DNA from: Brevibacterium senegalense
GTDB taxonomy: Bacteria > Actinomycetota > Actinomycetes > Actinomycetales > Brevibacteriaceae
DNA length: 34,099 nucleotides
Direction: 5' to 3'
NCBI GenBank assembly: GCA_020743695.1
Contig: DYUK01000017.1
Span: forward strand, 1 to 34,099
Shown here: positions 6,892-14,772 of the stretch, piece after piece
Layout: the number at the start of each line of letters is the position of its first letter
How positions within the stretch are numbered: position 1 is the first letter of the stretch
Made by a program: the position numbers and the translations under genes
Notes under the pieces: generated by a model
Databases searched by the model: none
The model's input: the letters and a program-made list of their open reading frames with translations, nothing else
What the model was told of the DNA's origin: nothing

Positions 6892-8346
6892 ATGACGATC
6901 TCCGACGTGAATCACGCTCTGAGTCAGCCCGCGCACCACGTCGCGAGCACACTCGTCGACCTGCCCGAGACGCAGTGGTTCGACCGGAAGTCTGCGAGGA
7001 TCCAGGCGAAGAAGCTGGCGGAGACCCTCGTTGCGATGGGCAATGCGGAGGGAGGCGTCGTCGCCGTCGGGCTGAGCGATGGAGTCATCGAGCACGTGAC
7101 CGACGACCAGGCCAACGCGCTGCGGCAGGCCGCGATCGATTTCACGCAGCCCCCGGTGCGCGTGAGGGCGGAGGAATGCCTCACCCCGCCCCCGGAGGAA
7201 GATGAACAGGACCATCCCCACGACCCGACGCCCCGTCGCACACTCCTCCTCCACGTCACGCCCGGGGAGACGCTCCACGAGATGTCGGACGGGATGTGCT
7301 TCCTCCGCATCGGCGACGAGACGCGCCGACTCACCCATGCGCAGCGGCAGGAGCTCTTCTACGACAGGAGCGACAGCTCGTACGACAGCACGCCGAATCC
7401 ATCGATCACGATCGACGACCTCGATGCTGAGGCGATCGGCGAGTTCCGGACTGCAGTCGGCGCGCAGGCGCCTGTTGAGCACCTGCTCACGTCGCGCGGC
7501 CTTGTCGCGGGCTCCGGAGCCCCCACGGTCGCCGCGACCCTCCTGTTCCACCCTGCACCGCAGGGCCTTCACCCCCACGCGCACGTGCGTGTGCTCCGCT
7601 ACCTGAGCGACGAGCGGGGCAGCGGCGCGGGGCTGAGCCTCGAGGACGACGGAGACGTCCGGATCGACGGCCCGATCCCCGCGGTCATCGACCGCGCGGC
7701 GGAAGAGGTCGCGGCACGCGTCCCTCGCCGCCGGGCCCTGGGAACATCCGGGCGCTTCGATCCCGTGCCGGTGATCCCCCGGGACGCGTGGCTCGAAGCA
7801 CTCGTGAATGCGGTCGTCCACCGCTCCTACAGCATGGCGGGCGACCATATCCGGATCGAGATCTTCCCGACCCGGATCGAGGTCACCAGCCCCGGCCGAT
7901 TCCCGGGGATCGTGGACGTCGACGCACCGCAGTCGATCACCCGATATGCGCGCAATCCTCACATCGCACGCGTCTGCGCCGATCTGCGGATCGGACAGGA
8001 ACTGGGTGAGGGGATCCGCCGCATGATGGACACGATGGCTGCGGCCGGGCTGGCGGGACCCAGCTTCCGACAGACCGCATCCCATGTGGTCGTGACGCTG
8101 TCCGCGCACGGACTCCTCGACGAGGAGACGGTCGCCCGACTTCCGTCCGGAGCGGTGGAGGTGCTGGCGATCCTGCAACGGGCCGACACTCCGCTGGGCA
8201 CCGGCGCCATCGCCGAGGCCGCAGGCATCGCGCGACCCACCACCCTCCGCCGCCTGCGAGCCCTCGAGACAGAGGGCCTGGTCCACTGGGACGCAGAATC
8301 CGCGAAAGATCCGCGCGCTGTCTGGCGCCCCGCACCGGGCCGATGA
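6892..8346 (+). CDS. AlbA_2/Schlafen-domain ATP-binding transcriptional regulator (COG2865-like)
   Basis: A 484-residue protein in three parts. Residues about 24-150 form the AlbA_2 (Schlafen-type) domain: ETQWFDRKSAR, then KKLAETLVAMGNAEGGVVAVG. Residues about 298-385 resemble the HATPase_c_4 region: LEALVNAVVHRSYS, IEVTSPGRFPG, then NPHIARVC and GQELGEGIRRMMD. Residues about 421-475 form a winged helix (TGAIAEAAGIARPTTLRRLR). An acidic, His/Pro-rich insertion (about 99-116) interrupts the first domain. Such proteins are usually called putative transcriptional regulators or RecG-like ATP-binding proteins; few have known targets. The ATG at 6892 has GAGAGG upstream and matches where homology begins; a longer frame would start inside the palindrome region. 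The gene lies between two palindromic repeats, which suggests autoregulation or a transferable unit. Confidence 0.9.
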   Translation: MTISDVNHALSQPAHHVASTLVDLPETQWFDRKSARIQAKKLAETLVAMGNAEGGVVAVGLSDGVIEHVTDDQANALRQAAIDFTQPPVRVRAEECLTPPPEEDEQDHPHDPTPRRTLLLHVTPGETLHEMSDGMCFLRIGDETRRLTHAQRQELFYDRSDSSYDSTPNPSITIDDLDAEAIGEFRTAVGAQAPVEHLLTSRGLVAGSGAPTVAATLLFHPAPQGLHPHAHVRVLRYLSDERGSGAGLSLEDDGDVRIDGPIPAVIDRAAEEVAARVPRRRALGTSGRFDPVPVIPRDAWLEALVNAVVHRSYSMAGDHIRIEIFPTRIEVTSPGRFPGIVDVDAPQSITRYARNPHIARVCADLRIGQELGEGIRRMMDTMAAAGLAGPSFRQTASHVVVTLSAHGLLDEETVARLPSGAVEVLAILQRADTPLGTGAIAEAAGIARPTTLRRLRALETEGLVHWDAESAKDPRAVWRPAPGR

Positions 8347-8380
8347 CCCCGGCGTCAGCCCAGGCATCCCACGCGCCCCT

Positions 8381-8450
8381 ACACGAACAGAGCTCGCAAC
8401 TACTCTAAAATTGTTGGAGTAGTTGCGAGCTCTGCGACCCCGTCCGGCCC
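8381..8450. repeat. Direct repeat copy 2 with the same palindrome, downstream of the AlbA-type regulator
   Basis: The palindrome spans 8388-8434: 21-base arms (8388-8408, 8414-8434) around the same AATTG loop, one T/G mismatch (8406/8416). Relative to copy 1, a T/A pair at 6819/6859 is A/T at 8391/8431, so symmetry is kept. Flanks ACACGAACAG (8381-8390) and TCCGGCCC (8443-8450) are shared with copy 1. It begins 34 bp after the regulator stop. It could act as a terminator, but there is no T-tract. Confidence 0.9.
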
Positions 8451-8458
8451 GGGCTCGC

Positions 8459-8515
8459 TGATGTGCGACCAGACGCCTCAGAACGGCACGATCTCAGGCG
8501 AGCACTCGCACATCA
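8459..8515. terminator. Long imperfect inverted repeat between the convergent regulator and acyl-CoA dehydrogenase genes
   Basis: Two nested stems share one centre (8487). The outer arms are tgatgtgcga (8459-8468) and tcgcacatca (8506-8515), exact over 10 bp. The inner arms are cgcctcaga (8474-8482) and tctcaggcg (8492-8500), with one mismatch. A 5x5 internal loop separates the stems and a 9-nt loop caps them. Its position between convergent genes suggests a bidirectional terminator, though no T-tract is present. Confidence 0.5.
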
Positions 8516-8542
8516 ACGCCGGGGAGGCGCTGCCGCTGCCCC

Positions 8543-9715
8543 TCACAGCCCCAGGGAGCGGGCGATGAGCATCTGCTGCACCTCGGTCGTGCCCTCGCCG
8601 ATCTCCAGGATCTTCGAGTCGCGGTAGTGGCGGGCGACCAGGTACTCGTTCATGAATCCGTAGCCGCCGTGGACCTGGGTCGCGTCGCGCGCGTTGTCCA
8701 TCGCGGCCTCGGACGCGACCATCTTCGCGATCGCCGCCTCCGTCTTGAACGGCAGGCCGGACTCCATCTTCGAGGCCGCCGCGTAGTAGGCGGCGCGCGC
8801 GGTCTGCACGCGGGCCTCCATGCGGGCGATCTTGAAGCTGATGCCCTGGTAGTCGCCGATCGGCTTCCCGAACGTCGTCCGCTCCTTCGCGTACTGCACG
8901 CTCGCGTCGACGCAGCCCTGCGCCGCGCCCACGGACACCGCCGCGATCGCGATGCGGCCCTCGTCCAGGATCCGCAGGAAGTTCGCGTAGCCGCGCCCCC
9001 GCTCACCCAGCAGATTCGCCTCCGGCACCCGGACGTCCTCGAACGTGAGCGGGTGCGTGTCCGACGAGTTCCAGCCCACCTTGTCGTAGGCCGGCTCCGG
9101 CGTGAACCCGGGCGTCCCGTTGGGGATGATGATCGTGGAGATCTCCGGCTTCGTGCTGCCGTCGCTGCCCGTGCGCGTGCCGGTGACGGCGGTCGCGGTC
9201 ACGAACTTCGTGATGTCCGTCCCGGAGTTCGTGATGAACGACTTCGCCCCGTTCACCACCCACTCGCCGTTCTCCAGCACCGCCCGGGTGCGGGTGCCGC
9301 CGGCGTCGGAGCCGGCCTCGGCCTCGGTGAGTCCGAACGCGGCCAGCCCGCGGCCGTCGATGACCTGCGGCAGCAGCTGGGCCTTCTGCTCCTCAGTGCC
9401 GAACCGGTAGATGGGCATCGCACCCAGCGACACGCCCGCCTCGAGCGTCATCGCGAGCGACTGGTTCTCCCGCGCGATCTCCTCCAGTGCCAGGCACAGG
9501 GCGAAGTAGTCCCCGCCCATGCCGCCGTGCTCCTCCGGGAACGGCAGGCCGAACAGGCCCATGTCGCCCATCTTCGCCACCAGCTCGTACGGGAACTCGT
9601 GCTTCGCGTCGAGCTCCGCGCTGACCGGTGCGACCTCCTCGTCCGTGAATTCCGCGACCGTGCGCCGCAGCGATTCGTACTCGTCGTCGAGCATCCCCGG
9701 AACGAACGTCCTCAT
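8543..9715 (-). CDS. Acyl-CoA dehydrogenase, probable isovaleryl-CoA dehydrogenase type (FadE19-like)
   Basis: An FAD flavoprotein oxidising a short or branched acyl-CoA to the 2-enoyl-CoA. Family signatures are GLPFPEEHGGMGGDY, AFGLTEAEAGSDAGGTRT, VNGAKSFITNSG, ERTTFGKPIGDYQ, QVHGGYGFM and the C-terminal EIGEGTTEVQQML, which contains the region of the catalytic Glu. By order with the carboxylase it corresponds to M. tuberculosis fadE19, so isovaleryl-CoA (leucine) or a related branched substrate is likely; this is inference from context. The ATG at 9715 is preferred because a full AGGAGG lies 8 nt upstream, giving 390 residues. An ATG at 9736, seven codons earlier, also has GAGGA nearby. It is the last gene of the accD-accA-acad run. 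Confidence 0.92.
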   Translation of the reverse strand: MRTFVPGMLDDEYESLRRTVAEFTDEEVAPVSAELDAKHEFPYELVAKMGDMGLFGLPFPEEHGGMGGDYFALCLALEEIARENQSLAMTLEAGVSLGAMPIYRFGTEEQKAQLLPQVIDGRGLAAFGLTEAEAGSDAGGTRTRAVLENGEWVVNGAKSFITNSGTDITKFVTATAVTGTRTGSDGSTKPEISTIIIPNGTPGFTPEPAYDKVGWNSSDTHPLTFEDVRVPEANLLGERGRGYANFLRILDEGRIAIAAVSVGAAQGCVDASVQYAKERTTFGKPIGDYQGISFKIARMEARVQTARAAYYAAASKMESGLPFKTEAAIAKMVASEAAMDNARDATQVHGGYGFMNEYLVARHYRDSKILEIGEGTTEVQQMLIARSLGL

Positions 9716-9743
9716 CGTCCTCGCCTCCTGTGTCATCGCGTCC

Positions 9744-11747
9744 TCATCCCTGTGCGGTCGCGGCGTCCGTCGCCGCGGCCGTCTCCGTCGTATCGTCCGC
9801 CTCCGCCGGCACGACCCGTGCCAGCACCTCGTCGAGTGCGACCTGCGCGCCTGCGACCGTGCTCAGGTGCACGACGCCGTCCGCGGGCGCGGTGAGCACG
9901 TGCTCCATCTTCATCGCCTCGACCGTCACGACGGGCTGGCCCGCCGTCACCTGCTGACCGTCGTCCACCCGCACGTCGATGACGGACCCCGGCATGGGGG
10001 CCAGCACCTCCGCACCCGCGGCCGCCGCACCGATCGCTGTGTCCGCCTGCGGCCGGGTCAGCTGCGCGAGTCCCGCGGGTGTGCGCACCCACAGCGTCCG
10101 CCGGTCCGCCGAGGCCCACACCCGTCCCGTGATCTGCTCGCCGTCCAGCGTGATCCGCAGACCCCCGTCGCCGAGGTCGCGGACCGGTGGGTGCGCATAC
10201 GTCACCTCGTGCCGCTGGCCGCGGTGGACGAGGGCCACCGCAGACCGAGCCGGGGAGGCGCCGCGCCAACCGCTGGCCGCGGCCCATGCGCCGACCGGCT
10301 CGCCCGCGGTGCGGGCGTCGCGACTGCGGGCGGCCTCGGTCCGGGTGATGTGTGCGGCGGCCAGCTGCCAAGCGGCGGGGTCGACGGCCTCGGCGAGGTC
10401 GTCCTCCGTGAGCGCGTCGATGATGCCGGTGTGCAGGCCGCCGGCGACGACCTCGGGCATGTCGATGAGCATCTGCAGGAAGCCGATGTTCGTGCCGATC
10501 CCGGGGACCGCGGACTGGGCGAGCGCGGTGCGCAGCAGGGCGACGGCCTCGGCCCGATCGCGGCCGGTGACGATGAGCTTCGCGATCATGGGGTCGTAGT
10601 CGCTCACGATGCGCTGGCCCGGCTCCAGGCCGGCGTCCACGCGGATGCCCTCGCCCTGCGGGAACGCGACGTCCAGCGCGGTGCCGCCGGTGGGCAGGAA
10701 GCCGCGGGCCGGGTCCTCCGCGTAGATGCGGGCCTCGATCGAGTGGCCGGTCAGCGTGATGTCGTCCTGCGCGAGCGCCAGCTCCTCACCGGCGCCGATC
10801 CGCAGCTGCCACTCGACGAGGTCGACGCCCGTGACCTGCTCCGTGACGGGGTGCTCGACCTGGAGGCGCGTGTTCATCTCCATGAAGAAGAACTCGTCCG
10901 GCGCGTCCGCGGACACGATGAACTCGACGGTGCCGGCGCCGCGGTAGTCGACGGACTTCGCGGTGTCGACGGCGGCCTGCCCGATCCGGGCGCGGGTGTC
11001 CGCGTCCAGCAGCGCGCTGGGGGCCTCCTCGAGGACCTTCTGGTGGCGCCGCTGCAGCGAGCACTCGCGCTCGCCCAGGTGGATGACGTTCCCGTGCTCG
11101 TCGGCCAGCACCTGCACCTCGATGTGGCGCGGGGTGAGCACGAGGCGCTCGAGGAAGAGCGTGTCGTCGCCGAAGCTGGAGGCGGCCTCGCGGCGGGCGG
11201 AGGCGAGCGCCTCCGCCAGGTCCTCCGGTCGGTGGACCTCGCGCATGCCCTTGCCGCCACCGCCGGCGGACGGCTTCACGAGGATCGGGTAGCCCACCTC
11301 GTCCGCGCGGGCGATGAGCTGTTCATCCGTGAGGCCCGGCTCTGCGACGCCGGGGACCAGCGGCACGTTCCGGGCGGCGACGGCCTGCTTCGCGGAGATC
11401 TTGTCGCCCATGACGTCGATCGACTGAGCCGTGGGACCCAGGAACACGATGCCCTCATCTTCGAGGCGGCGGGCGAACGCCGCGTTCTCGGAGAGGAAGC
11501 CGTATCCCGGGTGGACGGCCTGTGCGCCGGTCGCGTGCACGGCCTCGAGGACCCGGTCGATGCTGAGGTAGGACTGGGCGGCCGGGGCCGGGCCCAGGCG
11601 GTGCGCGATGTCCGCGGCCCGCACGTGGGCGGCGTCCGCATCCGCGTCGGAGTAGACGGCGACGGTCTCGATGCCCATCCTCCGGCAGGTCCGGATGACG
11701 CGCAGGGCGATCTCGCCGCGGTTGGCGATGAGGATCCTTCGGAACAT
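9744..11747 (-). CDS. Biotin-dependent acyl-CoA carboxylase, biotin carboxylase/carrier (alpha) subunit, methylcrotonyl type
   Basis: A 667-residue protein that carboxylates its own biotin with ATP and bicarbonate. The biotin carboxylase domain fills about residues 1-450: [35 protein letters not shown], the ATP-grasp glycine loop [28 protein letters not shown] and RIYAEDP. A variable linker leads to the biotinyl domain with VEAMKMEH, biotin attached at Lys613. An Ala/Thr/Asp-rich tail follows. Partner and position match M. tuberculosis accA1 and the MCC alpha subunit of leucine breakdown. The ATG at 11747 is chosen; a GTG at 11756 overlapping the beta-subunit stop is the alternative. It follows the beta subunit by 5 bp, so the subunits are made from one message. 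Confidence 0.94.
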   Translation of the reverse strand: MFRRILIANRGEIALRVIRTCRRMGIETVAVYSDADADAAHVRAADIAHRLGPAPAAQSYLSIDRVLEAVHATGAQAVHPGYGFLSENAAFARRLEDEGIVFLGPTAQSIDVMGDKISAKQAVAARNVPLVPGVAEPGLTDEQLIARADEVGYPILVKPSAGGGGKGMREVHRPEDLAEALASARREAASSFGDDTLFLERLVLTPRHIEVQVLADEHGNVIHLGERECSLQRRHQKVLEEAPSALLDADTRARIGQAAVDTAKSVDYRGAGTVEFIVSADAPDEFFFMEMNTRLQVEHPVTEQVTGVDLVEWQLRIGAGEELALAQDDITLTGHSIEARIYAEDPARGFLPTGGTALDVAFPQGEGIRVDAGLEPGQRIVSDYDPMIAKLIVTGRDRAEAVALLRTALAQSAVPGIGTNIGFLQMLIDMPEVVAGGLHTGIIDALTEDDLAEAVDPAAWQLAAAHITRTEAARSRDARTAGEPVGAWAAASGWRGASPARSAVALVHRGQRHEVTYAHPPVRDLGDGGLRITLDGEQITGRVWASADRRTLWVRTPAGLAQLTRPQADTAIGAAAAGAEVLAPMPGSVIDVRVDDGQQVTAGQPVVTVEAMKMEHVLTAPADGVVHLSTVAGAQVALDEVLARVVPAEADDTTETAAATDAATAQG

Positions 11748-11752
11748 TCGAC

Positions 11753-13363
11753 TCACATCCTGAAGACGCCGTAGCCGGATGCGGCCAGCGGTCGTTCGAG
11801 CGGGGAGAAGCGGGCGGCCTCGAGGGCCAGCGCCAGCACCTGGCGCGTGTCCGCGGGATCGATGATCCCGTCGTCCCACAGCCGGGCGGTCGAGTAGTAG
11901 GGGTTGCCCTGGTCCTCATACTGGCGGCGGATCGGATCCTTGAAGGTCTCCTCAGCGTCCGCGGACCAGTCCTCGCCGCGGGACTCCAGCTGGTCGCGCT
12001 TGACGGTCGCGAGCACGCTGGCGGCCTGCTCGCCGCCCATGACGGAGATGCGGGCGTTGGGCCACATCCAGAGGAAGCGAGGCGAGTACGCGCGGCCGCA
12101 CATCGAGTAGTTGCCGGCGCCGAAGCTGCCGCCGATCACGACGGTGAACTTGGGCACCCGGGCCGTCGCGACGGCGTTGACCATCTTCGCGCCGTGCTTC
12201 GCGATGCCGCCGGCCTCGTAGTCGCGGCCCACCATGAACCCGGAGATGTTCTGGAGGAACACGAGCGGGGTGGAGCGCTGGTCGCACAGCTCGATGAAGT
12301 GGGCGCCCTTCATCGCGGACTCCCCGAAGAGGATGCCGTTGTTCGCGATGATGCCCACGGGGTGACCGTCGATGCGGGCGAACCCGGTGACCAGGCTGGT
12401 GCCGTACTCCGCCTTGAACTCGTGGAACTCCGAGCCGTCGACGATGCGGGCGATGACCTCGCGCACGTCGTAGGGCACGCGGGAGTCCACGGGGACGACG
12501 GAGGTGAGCTCGTCCGGTGCGTGCACGGGCTCGACCGGCTCACTGCGGTCCCAGGTGGGGGCCGGGCGCGGGCCGAAGGTCTGGGCGATGTCGCGCAGGA
12601 TCTCCAGCGCGTGCTCGTCGTTCGCCGCCAGGTGGTCCGTGACCCCGGAGGTGCGGGAGTGCAGCGCGCCGCCGCCCAGCTCCTCCGCCGTCACGACCTC
12701 GCCGGTCGCGGCCTTCACGAGCGGGGGCCCGCCCAGGAAGATCGTGCCCTGCTCGTTCACGATGACGGATTCGTCCGCCATCGCCGGGACGTAGGCGCCG
12801 CCGGCGGTGCAGGAGCCCATGACAGCCGCCAGCTGCGGGATGCCCGCGGCGGACAGGGTCGCCTGGTTGTAGAAGATGCGGCCGAAGTGGTCGCGGTCGG
12901 GGAACACGTCGTCCTGGTTGGGGAGGTTCGCGCCACCCGAGTCCACCAAGTAGAGGCACGGCAGGTGGTTCTGCTGGGCGATCTCCTGCGCGCGCAGGTG
13001 CTTCTTGACGGTCATCGGGTAGTACGTGCCGCCCTTGACGGTCGCGTCGTTCGCGACGATGACGCAGAGGCGGCCGGACACCAGGCCCATGCCGGTGATG
13101 ATGCCCGCTCCCGGCGAGGCGTCCTCGTACATCCCGTTCGCCGCCAGCGGCGAGAACTCGAGGAACGGACTGCCGGGATCCAGCAGCCCTTCCACCCGGT
13201 CGCGCGGCAGCAGCTTGCCGCGGTCCACGTGCCGCTGCCGCGAGGCCTCCGATCCCCCGCGGGCGGTGCTGGCGGTGCGCTCGCGGAGTTCGTCGAGCAG
13301 CGCCGCATGCGCCGGTGCGTGGGGCGAGGTCTGCGGGTCGACCGGCGAGCCGATGGTTCGCAT
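11753..13363 (-). CDS. Acyl-CoA carboxylase carboxyltransferase (beta) subunit, methylcrotonyl type
   Basis: A 536-residue carboxyltransferase that moves CO2 from biotin to an acyl-CoA. It has the tandem crotonase-fold halves of MCC/PCC beta subunits. The first half includes [53 protein letters not shown] and [13 protein letters not shown]. The second includes [50 protein letters not shown] and [14 protein letters not shown]. The motif [20 protein letters not shown] strongly favours a methylcrotonyl-CoA (AccD1/MccB) over a propionyl-CoA enzyme. The ATG at 13363 has GGAGGAG upstream. It is the first gene of its operon, facing tetR across a 122-bp region with a palindromic operator candidate. 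Confidence 0.95.
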   Translation of the reverse strand: MRTIGSPVDPQTSPHAPAHAALLDELRERTASTARGGSEASRQRHVDRGKLLPRDRVEGLLDPGSPFLEFSPLAANGMYEDASPGAGIITGMGLVSGRLCVIVANDATVKGGTYYPMTVKKHLRAQEIAQQNHLPCLYLVDSGGANLPNQDDVFPDRDHFGRIFYNQATLSAAGIPQLAAVMGSCTAGGAYVPAMADESVIVNEQGTIFLGGPPLVKAATGEVVTAEELGGGALHSRTSGVTDHLAANDEHALEILRDIAQTFGPRPAPTWDRSEPVEPVHAPDELTSVVPVDSRVPYDVREVIARIVDGSEFHEFKAEYGTSLVTGFARIDGHPVGIIANNGILFGESAMKGAHFIELCDQRSTPLVFLQNISGFMVGRDYEAGGIAKHGAKMVNAVATARVPKFTVVIGGSFGAGNYSMCGRAYSPRFLWMWPNARISVMGGEQAASVLATVKRDQLESRGEDWSADAEETFKDPIRRQYEDQGNPYYSTARLWDDGIIDPADTRQVLALALEAARFSPLERPLAASGYGVFRM

Positions 13364-13439
13364 GGGGTCTCCTCCCGGATCCGTCTGCGCCGGTCACCGG
13401 CTCCCGAGGCCGTGGCCTGGTCCCAGCGCAGCGCATTCG

Positions 13440-13455
13440 GTTAACATTGATTAAC
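13440..13455. promoter_or_regulatory. Palindromic operator candidate between accD and tetR
   Basis: GTTAA-N6-TTAAC, an AT-rich island in the 122-bp divergent region. It overlaps TAACAT (13442-13447), a possible tetR -10. It lies just downstream of TATCAT (minus strand, 13463-13468), a possible accD -10, so bound protein would cover both starts. A TetR dimer site is the natural reading. Confidence 0.5.
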
Positions 13456-13462
13456 TGATCTG

Positions 13463-13468
13463 ATGATA
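13463..13468 (-). promoter_or_regulatory. Candidate -10 of the accD-accA-acad operon
   Basis: TATCAT on the minus strand, about 100 bp before the accD ATG and next to the GTTAA palindrome. No clear -35 was found. Confidence 0.35.
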
Positions 13469-13485
13469 GCCCGGAGGGAGGACGT

Positions 13486-14109
13486 GTGACAACCGGCACA
13501 CAGGACGATTCCGCGGCGGCCGTGCCCCCCGCCCCGGGCACACGCGAGGCCGCGAAGGCGGAGCGGCGTCAGCAGTTGCTCGACTCCGCGAAGGGGCTCT
13601 TCGCCCGCAATGGGTTCCGCTCGGTGCGGCTGAGCGACATCGGACAGGGCGCGGGCGTGTCCGGCCCCGCGGTCTACCGTCACTTCGAGTCGAAGGAGGC
13701 GGTGCTGAGCGAGCTGCTCGTGGGGATCTCCGAGTACCTGCACGACGGCGGCACGCGCATCATCGGCGAGGGCGCACCGCCGCGCGAGACCCTGACGGCG
13801 CTCGTCGACTTCCACGCGGACTTCGCGCTGTCCGAGCCGGATCTCATCCGCATCCAGGACCGCGATCTGCACGCGCTGCCGGAGGCGGAGCGGCGCAGCG
13901 TCCGCCGTTTGCAGCGGCAGTACGTGACGGCCTGGGCCCGCGTCGTACGCGACGTCCACCCGGAACTCGACGAGGATGCCGCGACCGTCCGCGTCCACGC
14001 CCTCTTCGGCATGGTGAACTCGACCCCGCACCTCAGCAGACGACTGCCCGCCGAGGTCGTGGAGACCCAGCTGCGCACGGCCGCCAGAGCCGCGCTGGGA
14101 CTGGGGTGA
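13486..14109 (+). CDS. TetR/AcrR-family transcriptional regulator
   Basis: A 207-residue repressor with an N-terminal helix-turn-helix (about residues 26-70): AERRQQLLDSAKGLFARNGF, then VRLSDIGQGAGVSGPAVYRHF and ESKEAVLSELL. The all-helical C-terminal half is the ligand/dimer domain. The GTG at 13486 has GGGAGG 5-6 nt upstream. It is divergent from the carboxylase/dehydrogenase operon, the usual place for a local repressor of acyl-CoA catabolism whose inducer is an acyl-CoA of the pathway. I infer that it controls accD-accA-acad and itself through the palindrome at 13440-13455. It ends 3 bp before the stop of the convergent Nudix regulator, with no room for a separate terminator. Confidence 0.92.
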   Translation: MTTGTQDDSAAAVPPAPGTREAAKAERRQQLLDSAKGLFARNGFRSVRLSDIGQGAGVSGPAVYRHFESKEAVLSELLVGISEYLHDGGTRIIGEGAPPRETLTALVDFHADFALSEPDLIRIQDRDLHALPEAERRSVRRLQRQYVTAWARVVRDVHPELDEDAATVRVHALFGMVNSTPHLSRRLPAEVVETQLRTAARAALGLG

Positions 14110-14112
14110 GCC

Positions 14113-14772
14113 TCAGCTGCGGTGCGTGTGGGCCGCGGACCGGTGGCGATAGAGCAGGGAGGGGCGGCCTCGGCGGCCGTCCGTGTAGTCCCCGGTGGGT
14201 TCGAGCTGCCGCTTCATGCTGCGGCGGAAGGTGTCGCGCGGCAGTTCCTCGCCGGCGACGGATTCGTGGAGGGACTGCAGGTCGCCCAGGCTGAAGGCCG
14301 CCGGCAGCAGGCCCCACGGATCCGGGTGCTGGGAATGGGCGTCACGGACGCGGCGCAGCGCCTCCGCGAAGACGCGGGGGTGGTCATACGGCAGGCGGAT
14401 GCCGCCGGGCACCTCGACCTCGCCCACCGGCGCCAGGGTGATGCGGCCGCCGGTCAGGCCCTCCGCCACGACGGAGCCGGGCACGACGTCCAGATGCGCG
14501 ACAGTCACGACCCAGCCGCGCGGATCGCGGTCCGGGTCGTCGAAGACCTGCAGCTGCTGCGGTTCGCGCCCGGTGATGCCGGCCTTGGTGCGCAGGCTGC
14601 GCAGGACCGCGGCCTCGAGCCGTTCGCGCTCGTGGACGAAGGTGCCGGGCAGGGCGAGGCCCACGTCCTCGGTCACGAGCACGATCTCCAGCCCGCGGCC
14701 GGTCACCGTGAAGGTCGCGGTGTCGACGGCCAGCGAGGGCCGCGGGTACTCCGTGAGCGGAACGCTGCTCAC
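14113..14772 (-). CDS. Nudix-domain transcriptional regulator, NrtR-like
   Basis: A 219-residue protein with an N-terminal Nudix fold (about 1-140) and a C-terminal winged helix (about 155-210: LPAAFSLGDLQSLHESVAGE, then PRDTFRRSMKRQLEPTGDY). The Nudix box in LPGTFVHERERLEAAVLRSLRTKAGI-like form (residues 41-66) lacks the R-E-x-x-E-E catalytic core. This fits the non-hydrolytic NrtR group, which senses ADP-ribose or related NAD metabolites. No NAD-biosynthesis gene lies in the window, so its target is unknown. The GTG at 14772 overlaps the stop of the universal stress protein gene as GTGA, so the two are co-expressed and translationally coupled. Confidence 0.83.
   Translation of the reverse strand: MSSVPLTEYPRPSLAVDTATFTVTGRGLEIVLVTEDVGLALPGTFVHERERLEAAVLRSLRTKAGITGREPQQLQVFDDPDRDPRGWVVTVAHLDVVPGSVVAEGLTGGRITLAPVGEVEVPGGIRLPYDHPRVFAEALRRVRDAHSQHPDPWGLLPAAFSLGDLQSLHESVAGEELPRDTFRRSMKRQLEPTGDYTDGRRGRPSLLYRHRSAAHTHRS

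Noticed and set aside
6448-8367. Minus-strand open frame across the AlbA-type regulator
   Set aside because: Compositionally a shadow; it would read through the palindrome and into cls in a different frame.
6809-8450. Insertion sequence or toxin-antitoxin reading of the palindrome-flanked gene
   Set aside because: No transposase or recombinase motif is present and the ends are direct repeats of a palindrome, not transposon ends with a target duplication. No small partner gene is seen, so it is kept as an unexplained cassette.
8461-8568. Short plus-strand ORF of about 35 codons just after palindrome copy 2
   Set aside because: It lies inside the inverted repeat and the 3' end of the acyl-CoA dehydrogenase gene, and has no ribosome site or recognisable sequence.
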